From Sepiola atlantica (taxonomy: Eukaryota; Mollusca; Cephalopoda; Sepiida; Sepiolidae): a stretch of 64,000 nt of DNA. The notes under the pieces were generated by a model. The model made no database searches and was not told the origin of the DNA. It saw only the letters and a program-made list of their open reading frames with translations. Positions 9,103 through 21,970 of this stretch are shown here, piece by piece (the first letter of the stretch is position 1; the number at the start of each line of letters is the position of its first letter). Location: NCBI GenBank assembly GCA_963556195.1, contig OY744532.1, positions 82,364,734 through 82,428,733 on the forward strand, given 5' to 3'. Both the position numbers and the translations under genes were made by a program.

Positions 9103-12100
9103 GGGGAATTTTTGTAAACAGAAGAGAGGGGGGGGTCTCGGGTAATTAAGATTTATTTAATGAAGCTTTTCAAGTAGGCGTTCATAATATTTGTACACCT
9201 GTAGAATTAGGAAACTATTATTAATTAATTAAATTTACATTAGATAACTTTAAATAACCTTATTAGATTAGAGTAGAAAGAAATTTCAAGTCGCGGCGGC
9301 GATTAGAAGTGAAAACGTGGCAAGAATAATACTAAAATTAATAGATTTCAACGGCCTTTTATACCCTTAGTAAACGTCGTTTAGACATTAGACGGGCTTC
9401 CTCATTTACATAATACATTCCTTTTAACCTTCCATTAAATTCAGATTTACAAATATACACTTATAACTGCTATTATCAAGTTTCCATATGTATTCACAAT
9501 ACGTTCCAGTAAGGTGATATTAATAAAACTTATTAATAAAATTAATTAAAGCCATTTTCTCATTTTCTCAGCGTGTTTTCTCAACCATACTTGCAATCGC
9601 GATTATTGTTAAAATTTCAAGTCTTTCTCGGCCTTTTGGCTAAGATCAAAGTGTAGTATCTGTTCCGATGAATACTGAACCACATAGACTGGTATTGTCT
9701 TGGCTTTCGGGTCTTCACTGCTATTGTCTTGGCCTTCGGGTCTTCATTTACGCCGGTCTACGGGTCTGTCCTTTGCAGTTCTTGGAGGTCCACCCTCCCA
9801 GGCTTCTCCTCCCCTTAGTGACGTCATTGTGAGAATCCTTCTGGTTAATCCGGAAGTGACGTCATCGTGAGAGGATTTTTTCACAGTTTTCATTCATTAT
9901 TTACATTACGTTGTTAAGAGAATGTTTTTTACTATAAATTACAAGTAAACAAGGCATATCCGGGTCTGTCCTTTGCATTTCTAGGAGGTCCACCCTCCCA
10001 GGCTTCTCCTCCCCTTTTTAGTGACGTCATTGTGAGAGGATTTTTTTCACAGTTTTCATTCATTATTTACATTACATTGTTAAGCGAATGTTTTCTACTA
10101 AATGTTAAAAGTAAACAAGGCATATCCGAGCTATTAGTAAATCGGTGACCATTCAGGAAAACTAAATTGCTGACTCATACTTCCGGTTTATCCGGTAGTG
10201 ACGTCATCGTGAGAGGATTTTTTCACAGTTTTCATTCATTATTTACATTACGTTGTACCGAGAATGTTTTTTACTATAAGTTAAAAGTAAACAAGGCATA
10301 TCCGAGCCATTCATAAATCGGTGACCATTTAGGAAACCTAAATTGCTGAATCATCTTTCCGGTTGGACCGGAAGTGACGTCATTTTGAGAGGATCTTTTC
10401 ACATTATCAGTCTTTACATTCATTACGTTTATAAGCAAAGGTGTTTTATTGTAAATAGGAAGTTAAGCAACAAATATCTCGGCCATTACTAAATGGGTAA
10501 CCGTTTTGGAAAAATAACAAAACTGGTTCTTTGATATGACGTAGGCGCCTTCAATAGCATATTTAAACATTAGTTCTTTGATATGACCGAGGCGCCTACT
10601 AATTTGGTAACATTATTTTAACTATGCATGGGGTAAAAAAATGTTTTTTCTTTTTCTTTTTCTCACTTACAATATTACTATTCATGGGGAAGGGTAACAA
10701 AAAAAAAATTTTTTTTGGGGGGGGGGGGTAAAAATTTTTTTTTTTTTTTTTCAACTGAAAACATTCCAATTCATGGGGAAGGGTAACAAAATTTTTTTTT
10801 TTTTTCGGGTGGGGGGGGGGGGTAAAATTTTTTTTTTTTTTTTTTCTTTTTCTAACTGAAAATATTACTACTCATGGGGAAGGGTAACAAAAATTTTTTT
10901 TTTTTCGGGTGGGGGGGGTAAAAAATTTTTTTTTTTTTTTTTCTAACTGAAAATATTACTACTCATGGGGAAGGGTAACAAAAAAAAATTTTTTGGGGGG
11001 TGGGGGGGAAAAATTTTTTTTTTTTTTTCTTTTTCTTACTGAAAATATTACTACTCATGGGGAAGGGTAACAAAAAATTTTTTTTTTTGGGTGGGGGGGG
11101 TAAAAAATTTTTATTTTTTTTTCTTTTTCTAACTAAAAATATTACTACTCATGGGGAAGGGTAACAAAAAATTTTTTTTTTCGGGTGGGGGGGATAAAAA
11201 ATTTTTTTTTTTTTTCCTTTTTCTTACTATTCATGGGGAAGGGTAACAAAAAAATTTGTTTGGGGGGGGTAAAATTTTTTTTTTTTTTTTTTGAACTGAA
11301 AAAATCCTAATTCACGGGGAAGGGTAACAAAATTTTTTGGGGGGGAGGTGAGGGGGGGGTAAAATTTTTTTTTTTTTCTTTCTTTTTCTTACTGAAAATA
11401 TTACTATTCATGGGGAAGGGTAATAAAAAAAAAATTGGGGGGGGGAATGTTTTTTTCCTTTTTCTAACTGAAAATATTACTATTCATGGGGAAAGGTAAC
11501 TAAAAAAAAATTCGGGGGGGGGGTAAAATTTTTTTAATTTATTTTTTTTTTTTAACTTAAATACAATACCTATTCATGGGGAAGGGTAAAATAAAAAATT
11601 TTGGTGGGAGGGGGGTAAAAACTTTTTTTCTTTTTCTAACTGAAAATATTACTATTCATGGGGAAGGGTGACAAATATCTTTTCTTTTTTGGGGGTGGGG
11701 GGGTTAAAGTTGTTTTCTTTTTTTTCTGTTTCTAACTGAAAATATAACTTCATGGGGAAGAGTACAAAAAGAAATTTAGGGGGGGGGTAGATATTATTTC
11801 TTTTTTTTTCTCTTTTTCTAACTGAAAATATTACTATTACGGGGAACGGGCAAAAAATAAGTTTGGGGGGGCGAACTTTTTTTTAAACTGAAAATATTAG
11901 TATTCTTGGGGGAGGGTGAAAAAAACTTTTGGAGGGAGTGGGTAAAAAAATGATTTAAAATTGTTTTATTTGTTTTTAAACTAAAAATATTCTCGGTTAG
12001 AAACAAAGAAAATCGATGTCTACCCACCCAAGAAATATGACAGAGTCTCCATCGGTTTACTGGTGAGCGTTCATTTCCGACGCGGCAGCCTAGCAAAAAT

Positions 12101-12199
12101 AGACGACCGTAGGGAGGCTATTTTGGCTAGTCCACTTATAATATAACGAGCACTTCTCTGTCTGTCTGTCAGTCTGTCTGTCTGTCTGTCTGTCCGTCC
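9103..12199 (+). repeat. Complex satellite unit 4
   Basis: Full unit. The first ~1.45 kb (leader, U2-like at 9622, CRE subrepeats with the extra partial duplication) is nearly identical to the start of units 3 and 5 and to 61450-62240, which indicates recent amplification or gene conversion. A/T/G block about 10625-11940, conserved segment about 11980-12110, (TCTG)n about 12158-12192. Confidence 0.85.
9622..9665 (+). pseudogene. U2 snRNA 5'-end fragment, copy 4
   Basis: Identical to copy 3 with its flanks; stem-loop I and GTAGTA preserved. Confidence 0.8.
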
Positions 12200-14753
12200 T
12201 GGGGAATTTTTGTAAACAGAAGAGAGGGGGGGGTCTCGGGTAATTAAGATTTATTTAATGAAGCTTTTCAAGTAGGCGTTCATAATATTTGTACACCTGT
12301 AGAATTAGGAAACTATTATTAATTAATTAAATTTACATTAGATAACTTTAAATAACCTTATTAGATTAGAGTAGAAAGAAATTTCAAGTCGCGGCGGCGA
12401 TTAGAAGTGAAAACGTGGCAAGAATAATACTAAAATTAATAGATTTCAACGGCCTTTTATACCCTTAGTAAACGTCGTTTAGACATTAGACGGGCTTCCT
12501 CATTTACATAATACATTCCTTTTAACCTTCCATTAAATTCAGATTTACAAATATACACTTATAACTGCTATTATCAAGTTTCCATATGTATTCACAATAC
12601 GTTCCAGTAAGGTGATATTAATAAAACTTATTAATAAAATTAATTAAAGCCATTTTCTCATTTTCTCAGCGTGTTTTCTCAACCATACTTGCAATCGCGA
12701 TTATTGTTAAAATTTCAAGTCTTCCTCGGCCTTTTGGCTAAGATCAAAGTGTAGTATCTGTTCCGATGAATACTGAACCACATAGACTGGTATTGTCTTG
12801 GCTTTCGGGTCTTCACTGCTATTGTCTTGGCCTTCGGGTCTTCATTTACGCCGGTCTACGGGTCTGTCCTTTGCAGTTCTTGGAGGTCCACCCTCCCAGG
12901 CTTCTCCTCCCCTTAGTGACGTCATTGTGAGAATCCTTCTGGTTAATCCGGAAGTGACGTCATCGTGAGAGGATTTTTTCACAGTTTTCATTCATTATTT
13001 ACATTACGTTGTTAAGAGAATGTTTTTTACTATAAATTACAAGTAAACAAGGCATATCCGGGTCTGTCCTTTGCATTTCTAGGAGGTCCACCCTCCCAGG
13101 CTTCTCCTCCCCTCTTTAGTGACGTCATTGTGAGAGGATTTTTTTCACAGTTTTTATTCATTATTTACATTACATTGTTAAGCGAATGTTTTCTACTAAA
13201 TGTTAAAAGTAAACAAGGCATATCCGAGCTATTAGTAAATCGGTGACCATTCAGGAAAACTAAATTGCTGACTCATACTTCCGGTTTATCCGGTAGTGAC
13301 GTCATCGTGAGAGGATTTTTTCACAGTTTTCATTCATTATTTACATTACGTTGTTAAGAGAATGTGTTTTACTATAAATTACAAGTAAACAAGGCATATA
13401 CGAGCCATTAGTAAATCGATGACCATTTTGGAAAACTAAATTGCTGACTCATCTTTCCGGTTAGACAGGAAGTGACGTCATTTTGAGAGGATCTTTTCAC
13501 ATTATCAGTCTTTACATTCATTACGTTTATAAGCAAAGGGGTTTTATTGTAAATAGGAAGTTAAGCAACAAATATCTCGGCCATTACTAAATGGGTAACC
13601 GTTTTGGAAAAATAACAAAACTGGTTCTTTGATATGACGTAGGCGCCTTCAATAGCATATTTAAACATTAGTTCTTTGATATGACCGAGGCGCCTACTAA
13701 TTTGGTTACATTATTACTATTCATGGGGAAGGGTAACAAAAAAAAATTTTTTTTTGGTGGGGGGTAAAATTTTTTTTTTTTTTTTTTCAACTGAAAACAT
13801 TCCAATTCATGGGGAAGGCTAACAAAATTTTTTTTTTTTTCCGGGTGGGGGGGTGGGTAAAAATTTTTTTTTTTTTCTTTTTCTAACTGAAAATATTATT
13901 ACTCATGGGGAAGGGTAACAAAATTTATTTTTTTTCCGGGTGGGGGGGGTGGGGTAAAAATTTTTTTTTTTTTTCTTTTTCTAACTGAAAATATTACTAT
14001 TCATGGGGAAGGGTAACAAAAAAAAATTTGGGGATGGGGAATGTTTTTTTTCTTTTTTCTAACTGAAAATATTACTATTCATGGGGAAAGGTAACTAAAA
14101 AAAATTTTTTTGGGGGGGGTAAAAATTTTTTTATTTTTTTATTTTTTTTTAACTTAAATACAATTCCTATTCATGGGGAAGGGTAAAATAAAAAAAAATT
14201 TTCTTTTTCTAACTGAAAATGTTACTATTCATGGGGAAGGGTGACAGATATCTTTTCTTTTTTTTTGGGTTAAAATTTTTTCCTTTTTTTTCTGTTTCTA
14301 ACTGAAAATATAACTATTCATGGGGAAGAGTACAAAAAGAAATTTAGGGGGGGGTAGATATTTCTTTTTTTTTCTCTTTTTCTTACTGAAAATATTACTC
14401 TTACGGATAAGGGCAAAAATTAAATTTTTTTTGGGGGGGCGACCTTTTTTTTAAACTGAAAATATTAGTATTCTTGGGGGAGGGTGAAAAAAACTTTTGG
14501 AGAGAGTGGGTAAAAAAATGTTTTAAACATGTTTTATTTGTTTTTAAACTAAAAATATTCTTGGTTAGAAACAGAAAATCGATGTCTACCCACCCACGAA
14601 ATATGACTGAGTCTCCATCGGTTTACTGGTGAGCGTTCATTTCCGACGCGGCAGCCTAGCAAAAATAGACGACCGTAGGGAGGCTATTTTGGCTAGTCCA
14701 CTTATAATATAACGAGCACTTCTCTGTCAGGATGTCTGTCTGTCTGTCCGTCC
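12200..14753 (+). repeat. Complex satellite unit 5
   Basis: Leader, U2-like fragment at 12720 (with one substitution), CRE subrepeats with the extra duplication. The third CRE subrepeat is of the 'ggttagacaggaag' type shared with 51360-51590 and 56300-56420. The A/T/G block is short (about 13715-14510). The microsatellite is reduced and begins with a 'tctgtcaggatg' variant. Confidence 0.85.
12720..12763 (+). pseudogene. U2 snRNA 5'-end fragment, copy 5
   Basis: As copy 3 but with one T-to-C change just before the stem (TCTTCCTCGG). Stem-loop I itself is unaffected. Confidence 0.8.
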
Positions 14754-17446
14754 TGGGGAATTTTTGTAAACAGAAGAGAGGGGGGGTCTCGGGTAATTAA
14801 GATTTAATTAATTAAGCTTTTCAAGTAGGCGTTCATAATATTTGTATACCTGTAGAATTAGGAAACTATTATTAATTAATTAAATTTACATTAGATAACA
14901 TTAAATAACCTTATTAGATGGGAGAAGAAAGAAATTTCAAGACGAGGCTGCGATTAGAAGTGAAAACATGGCAAGAATAACATTAAAATTAATAGATTTC
15001 AACGGCCTTTTATACCCTTAGTAAAGGTCGTTTAGACATTAGACGGGCTTCCTCATTTACATAATACATTCCTTTTAACCTTCCATTAAATTCAGATTTA
15101 CAAATATACACTTATAACTGCTATTATCAAGTTTCCATATGTATTCACAATACGTTCCAGTAAGGTGATATTAATAAAACTTATTAATACAATTAATTAA
15201 AGCACTTTTCTCATTTTCTCAGCGTGTTTTCTTAACCATACTTGCAATCGCGATTATTGTTAAAATTTCAAGTCTTTCTCGGCCTTTTGGCTAAGATCAA
15301 AGTGTAGTATCTGTTCCGATGAATACTGAACCACATAGACTGGTATTGTCTTGGCTTTCGGGTCTTCACTGCTATTGTCTTGGCCTTCGGGTCTTCATTT
15401 ACGCCGGTCTACGAGTCTGTTTTTTGCATTTCTAGGAGGTCCACCCTCCCAGGCTTCGCCTCCCCTCTTTAGTGACGTCATTGTGAGAGGATTTTTTTCA
15501 CAGTTTTCATTCATTATTTACATTACAATGTTAAGAGAATGTTTTCTACTAAATGTTAAAAGTAAACAAGGCATATCCGAGCTATTAGTAAATCGGTGAC
15601 CATTCAGGAAAACTAAATTGCTGACTCATACTTCCGGTTTATCCGGTAGTGACGTCATCGTGAGAGGATTTTTTCACAGTTTTCATTCATTATTTACATT
15701 ACGTTGTACCGAGAATGTTTTTTTACTATAAGTTAAAAGTAAACAAGGCATATCCGAGCCATTCATAAATCGGTGACCATTTAGGAAACCTAAATTGCTG
15801 AATCATCTTTCCGGTTGGACCGGAAGTGACGTCATTTTGAGAGGATCTTTTCACATTATCAGTCTTCACATTCATTACGTTTATAAGCAAAGGTGTTTTA
15901 TTGTAAATAGGAAGTTAAGCAACAAATATCTCGGCCATTACTAAATGGGTAACCGTTTTGGAAAAATAACAAAACTGGTTCTTTGATATGACGTAGGCGC
16001 CTTCAATAGCATATTTAAACATTAGTTCTTTGATATGACCGAGGCGCCTACTAATTTGATTACATTATTTTAACTATGCATGGGGTAAAAAAATGTTTTT
16101 TTCTTTTTCTTTTATCTCACTTACAATATTACTATTCATGGGGAAGGGTAACAAAAAAAAAATTTTGGTGGGGGGGTAAAAATTTTTTTTTTTTTTTTCT
16201 TTCTCTAACTGAAAATATTACTATTCATGGGGAAAGGTAACAAAAAAATTTTTTTTCGGGTGGGGTGGTAAAAAATTTTTTTTTTTCTTTTTCTAACTGA
16301 AAATATTACTACTCATGGGGAAGGGTAACAAAAAAAATTTTTTTTTTGGGTGGGGGGGAAAAATTTTTTTTTTTTTTTTTTTTCCTACAGAAAATATTAC
16401 TACTCATGGGGAAGGGTAACAAAAAAAATTTTTTTTTTGAGTGGGGGGGGGAATTATTTTTTTTTTTTTTTTTTTCTTACTGAAAATATTACTACTCATG
16501 GGGAAGGGTAACAAAAAAATTTTTTTTTTTGGGTGGGGGGGGTAAAATTTTTTTTTTTTTTTTTTCTTTTTCTAACTGAAAATATTACTATTCATGGGAA
16601 GGGTAACAAAATTTTTTTTTTTTTTCGGGTGGGGGGGGGAAAATTTTTTTTTTTTTTTTCTTTTTCTAACTGAAAATATTACTACTCATGCGGAAGGGTA
16701 ACAAAAAAAAATTTTTTTTTGGGTGAGGGGAAGAAAAAAATTTTTTTTTTTTTCTTTTTCTTACTGAAAATATTACTACTCATGGGGAAGGGTAACAAAA
16801 AAATTTTTTGGGTGGGGTGGGGGGGGGGGGTAAAAAAAAAAATTTTTTTTTCTCTTTTTCTAACTGAAAATATTACTATCCATGGGGAAGGGTAACAAAA
16901 AAAAATTTAGGTGGGGGGAAATGTTTTTTTCCTTTTTCTAACTGAAAATATTACTATTCATGGGGAAGGGTGACAAATATCTTTTCTTTTTTTTGGGGTG
17001 GGGGGGTAAAAATTTTTTTCTTTTTTTTCTGTTTCTAACTGAAAATATAACTATTCATGGTGAAGAGTACAAAAAGGAATTTAGGGGGGGGGGTAGATAT
17101 TATTTCTTTTTTTTTCTCTTTTTCTAACTGAAAATATTACTATTACGGATAAGGGCAAAAAATAAATTTGGGTGGGGGGCGCCCTTTTTTTAAAACTGAA
17201 AATATTAGTATTCTTGGGGGAGGGTGAAAAAAACTTTTGGAGAGAGTGGGTAAAAAAATGTTTTAAACATGTTTTATTTGTTTTAAAACTAAAAATATTC
17301 TTGGTTAGAAACATAGAAAATCGATGTCTACCCACTCACGAAATATGACTGAGTCTCCATCGGTTTACTGGTAAGCGTTCATTTCCGACGCGGCAGCCTA
17401 GCAAAAATAGACGACCGTAGGGAGGCTATTTTGGCTAGTCCACTTA
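14754..17446 (+). repeat. Complex satellite unit 6, 3' end fused to minisatellite unit
   Basis: Leader, U2-like fragment at 15273, CRE subrepeats, A/T/G block about 16077-17215, conserved segment about 17280-17410. It lacks a terminal (TCTG)n: at about 17447 the sequence switches from 'tagtccacttat' to 'caatgtctgatcaccc', the start of the minisatellite variant. The junction is probably a recombination breakpoint. Confidence 0.8.
15273..15316 (+). pseudogene. U2 snRNA 5'-end fragment, copy 6
   Basis: Same 44-bp core; 'tgcaatcgcg' subfamily flank. Confidence 0.8.
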
Positions 17447-19030
17447 TCAATGTCTGATCACCCATGAAATATGACTGCCCCAGTCACATTTCTTTTTGGT
17501 TTACGAGTGAGCGTTCATTTCTGATGCGGCAGGCTAGAAAAAATATACAACAGTAGGAAGTATATTTATAGTGGTCCCCTACAATATAGCTGCTTCTGAG
17601 TATAGCGACCCCCTGAAATATCGGTGCTTCTGCAGTATAGTGGTCCCCTGAAATATTGGTGCTTCTACAGTATGGCAGTCCCCTAAAATATCGGTGTTTC
17701 CACAGTATGGCACTCACCTGAAATGTGTGTTTCTGCTGTATAGTGGTCCCCAGAAACAGGTGCTTCCAGAGTATAGCAGTTTCCTTAAATATCAGTTCTT
17801 ATCCTGTAAAGCTACCCTCTACAGTTTAGGTGCTTCTACAGTATGACGGTCCCCTAAAATATTTGTTCTGCATTATAGCGGTCCAAGAAATATTGGTGCT
17901 TCTACAGTATGGCTGCTCTCTGAGATATCGGTCTTCTGCAGTATACTGGTCCCCTGAACTATTTGTGCTTCGACAGTATGGTGGTCCTCTAAAATGTTGG
18001 TGCTGGCGTTCCATCGGTTTACAGGTGAGTGTTTATTTGTGATGTGGCAGCCTACCGAAAATAGACGACCGTAGTTACGTTGTAAAGACAAGGTGTTTTG
18101 TTGTTAAGTTTAAAGTTAAGCAACAAATATCTCGGCCATTACTAAATGGGTAACCGTTTTGGAAAAATAACAAAACTGGTTGTTTGATATGACGTAGGCG
18201 CCTTCAATAGCATATTTAAACATTAGTTCTTTGATATGACCGAGGCACCTACTAATTTGTTTACATTTTTTTAACTATGAATTGGGGAGGGTAAAAATTT
18301 TTTTTTTCTCTTTCTTTTTCTAACTGAAAATATTACTATTCATGGGAAAGGGTAACAAAAAAAAATTGTGGGGGGGGGGGGGTTTACTGAAAACATTACT
18401 ATTAATGGGAAAGGGTAAAAACAAATTTTTTGGTGGGGGGTAAAATATATATTTTTTTTCTTTTTCTAACTGAAAATATTATTCATGGGGAAGGGTAACA
18501 ATAAATTTTTTTGGGGGTGAGTTAAAAATTTTTTTTTTTTTTTTTCTAACTGAAAATATTACTATTTATGGGGAAGAGTACAAAAACAAATTTAAGGGGG
18601 AGGGTAGACATTTTTTCTCTTTTTTTTCTCTTTTTCTAACTGAAAATATTACTATTACGGAGAAGGGCAAAAAATAAATTTTGGGGGGGGGGGCGAACTT
18701 TTTTTTTAAACTGAAAATATTAGTATTCATGGGAGAGGGTGAAAATAACTTTTGGAGGGAGTGGGTAAAAAATGTTTTAAAAATGTTTTATTTGTTTTTA
18801 AACTAAAAAATATTCTTGGTTAGAAAGAAAGAAAATCGATGTCTACCCACCCAAGAAATATGACTGAGTCTCCATCGGTTTACTGGTGAGCGTTCATTTC
18901 CGACGCGGCAGCCTAGCAAAAATAGACGACCGTTAGGGAGGCTATTTTGGCTAGTCCACTTATAATATAACGAGCACTTCTCTGTCTGTCTGTCAGTCTG
19001 TCTGTCTTTCTGTCTGTCTGTCTGTCCGTC
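17447..19030 (+). repeat. Variant satellite unit with 35-bp minisatellite, copy 1
   Basis: Begins with a diverged form of the conserved segment, followed by a 35-bp minisatellite, then re-enters the standard sequence at 'gttaagcaacaaatatctcggcc'. A short A/T/G block lies at about 18270-18760, with conserved segment and (TCTG)n after it. It has no U2-like fragment. The region 41720-43334 is a second copy, differing by a loss of about one minisatellite unit here. Confidence 0.8.
17565..18005 (+). repeat. 35-bp minisatellite, copy 1
   Basis: About 12 diverged copies of a 35-bp unit of the form 'ggtcccctgaaatatcggtg' plus 'cttctacagtatggc'. Minus-strand frames spell repeated 'CRSTNISGDHYTAEAP'-like peptides, which only reflect 35-bp periodicity. 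Confidence 0.8.
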
Positions 19031-21970
19031 CTGGGAATTTTTGTAAACAGAAGAGAGGGGGGGGGTCGAGTAATTAAATTTACATTAGATAACATTAAAT
19101 AACCTTATTAGATGGGAGAAGAAAGAAATTTCAAGTCGAGGCTGCGATTAGAAGTGAAAACGTGGCAAGAATACAACTAAAATTAATAGATTTCAACAGC
19201 CTTTTATACCCTTAATAAACGTCGTTTAGACATTAGACGGGCTTCCTCATTTACATAATACATTCTTTTTAACCTTCCATTAAATTCAGATATACAAATA
19301 TACACTTATAACTGCTATTATCAAGTTTCCATATGTATTCACAATACGTTCCGATAAGGTGATATTAATAAAAATTATTAATACAATTAATTAAACCCAT
19401 TTTCTTCATCAACCAGCGTGTTTTCTCAACCATACTTCCAATGGCGATTATTGTGAAAATTTCAAGTCTTTCTCGGCCTTTTGGCTAAGATCAAAGTGTA
19501 GTATCTGTTCCGATGAATACTGAACCACATAGACTGGTATTGTATTGGCCTTCGGGTCTCGACTGGTATTGTCTTGGCCTTCGGGTCTTCATTTACGCCG
19601 GTCTACGGGTCTGTCCTTTGCATTTCTAGGAGGTCCACCCTCCCAGGCTTCTCCTCCCCTCTTTAGTGACGTCATTGTGAGAGGATTTTTTTCACAGTTT
19701 TCATTCATTATTTACATTACGTTGTTAAGAGAATGTTTTCTACTAAATGTTAAAAGTAAACAAGGCATATCCGAGCTATTAGTAAATCGGTGACCATTCA
19801 GGAAAACTAAATTGCTGACTCATACTTCCGGTTTATCCGGTAGTGACGTCATCGTGAGAGGATTTTTTCACAGTTTTCATTCATTATTTACATTACGTTG
19901 TACCGAGAATGTTTTTTACTATAAGTTAAAAGTAAACAAGGCATATCCGAGCCATTCATAAATCGGTGACCATTTAGGAAACCTAAATTGCTGAATCATC
20001 TTTCCGGTTGGACCGGAAGTGACGTCATTTTGATAGGATCTTTACACATTATCAGTCTTTACATTCATTACGTTTATAAGCAAAGGGGTTTTATTGTAAG
20101 TAGGAAGTTAAGCAACAAATATCTCGGCCATTACTAAATGGGTAACCGTTTTGGAAAAATAACAAAACTGGTTCTTTGATATGACGTAGGCGCCTTCAAT
20201 AGCATATTTAAACATTAGTTCTTTGATATGACCGAGGCGCCTACTAATTTGGTTACATTATTTTAACTATGCATGGGGTAAAAAAATGTTTTTTCCTTTT
20301 TCTTTTTCTCACTTACAATATTACTATTCATGGGGAAGGGTAACAAAAAAATTTTTTTTTTTGGGGGGGGGGGGTAAAAAATTTTTTTTTTCTTTTTCTA
20401 ACTGAAAATATTACTACTCATGGGGAAGGGTAACAAAATTTTTTTTTTTTTCGGGTGGGGATGGTAAAAAATTTTTTTTTTTTTTTCTTTTTCTAACTGA
20501 AAATATTACTACTCATGGGGAAGGGTAACAAAAAAAAAATTTTTTTTGGGTGGGTGGGGGGGAAATTTTTTTTTTTTTCTTTTTCTTACTGAAAATATTA
20601 CTACTCATGGGGAAGGGTAACAAAAAAAATTTTTTTTATTGGGTGGGGGGGGTAAAATTTTTTTTTTTTTTCTTTTTTTTCTAACTGAAAATATTACTAT
20701 TCATGGGGAAGGGTAACAAAAAATTTTTTTTTTTCGGGTGGGAGGGGTAAAAAAATTTTTTTTTTTTTTTCTTTTTCTAACTGAAAATATTACTACTCAT
20801 GGGGAAGGGTAACAAAAAAAAATTTTTTTTTGGTTGGGGGGGGGGGAAGTTTTTTTTTTTTTTTTCTTTTTCTTACTGAAACTATTACTATTCATGGGGA
20901 AGGGTAACAAAAAATTTTTTTTTTTTGGGGGGGGGTGTAAAAATTTTTTTTTTTTTTTTTTGAACTGAAAACATCCCAATTCATGGGGAAGGGTAACAAA
21001 AAAAATTTGGGGGGATGGTTGAGGGGGGGGGGGTAAAAAAATTTTTTTTTTTCTTTTTCTTATTGAAAATATTACTACTCATGGGGAAGGGTAACAAAAA
21101 AAAATTTGGGGGGGGGGGGTAAAAAAAATTTTTTTTTACTCTTTTTCTAACTGAAAATATTACTATTCATGGGGAAGGGTAACAAAAAAAAAATTTGGGG
21201 GGGGGGGAAATGTTTTTTTCCTTTTTCTAACTGAAAATATTACTATTCATGGGGAAAGGTAACTAAAAAAAGTTTTTTTGGGGGGGGGGTAAAAAATTTT
21301 TTTATTAATTTTTTTTTTTAACTTAAATACAATTCCTATTCATGGGGAAGGGTAAAATAAAAAATTTTGGTGGGAGGGGGGTAAAAACTTTTTTTACTTT
21401 TTCTAACTGAAAATATTACTATTCATGGGGAAGGGTGACAAATATCTTTTCTTTTTTAGGGGTGGGGGGGTTTAATTTTTTTCTTTTTTTTCTGTTTCTA
21501 ACTGAAAATATAACTATTCATGGGGAAGAGTACAAAAAGAAATTTAGGGGAGGGGTAGATATTATTTCTTTTTTTTTCTCTTTTTCTAACTGAAAATATT
21601 ACTATTACGGAGAAGGGCAAAAAATAAATTTGGGGGTGGGCGAACTTTTTTTTAAACTGAAAATATTAGTATTCATGGAGGGAGGGTTGAAAAAAATTTT
21701 GGAGGGAGTTGGTAAAAAAATGTTTTAAAAATGTTTTATTGGTTTTTAAACTAAAAATATTCTTGGTTAGAAACATAGAAAATCGATGTCTACCCACCCA
21801 CGAAATATGACTGAGTCTCCATCGGTTTACTGGTGAGCGTTCATTTCCGACGCGGCAGCCTAGCAAAAATAGACGACCGTAGGGAGGCTATTTTGGCTAG
21901 TCCACTTATAATATAACGAGCAGGTTCTCTGTCACGATGTCAGGATGTCAGGATGTCTGTCTGTCCGTCC
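19031..21970 (+). repeat. Complex satellite unit 7
   Basis: Leader, U2-like fragment at 19467 (subfamily with 'tccaatggcg' upstream), CRE subrepeats, A/T/G block about 20275-21710, conserved segment about 21750-21880. The microsatellite is degenerate, with 'caggatgt' repeats before TCTG. Confidence 0.85.
19467..19510 (+). pseudogene. U2 snRNA 5'-end fragment, copy 7
   Basis: Same core; 'tccaatggcg ... tgaaaa' flank. The downstream hairpin region differs: 'gtattgtattggccttcgggtctcgactgg' instead of the common form. Confidence 0.8.

Noticed and set aside
17484..17717. Repetitive CRSTNISGDHYTAEA-type frame, also at 41757
   Set aside because: 35-bp minisatellite read in one frame; periodicity only.
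17565..18005. CRISPR array
   Set aside because: Units are contiguous diverged 35-bp repeats with no unique spacers, in a eukaryotic context.
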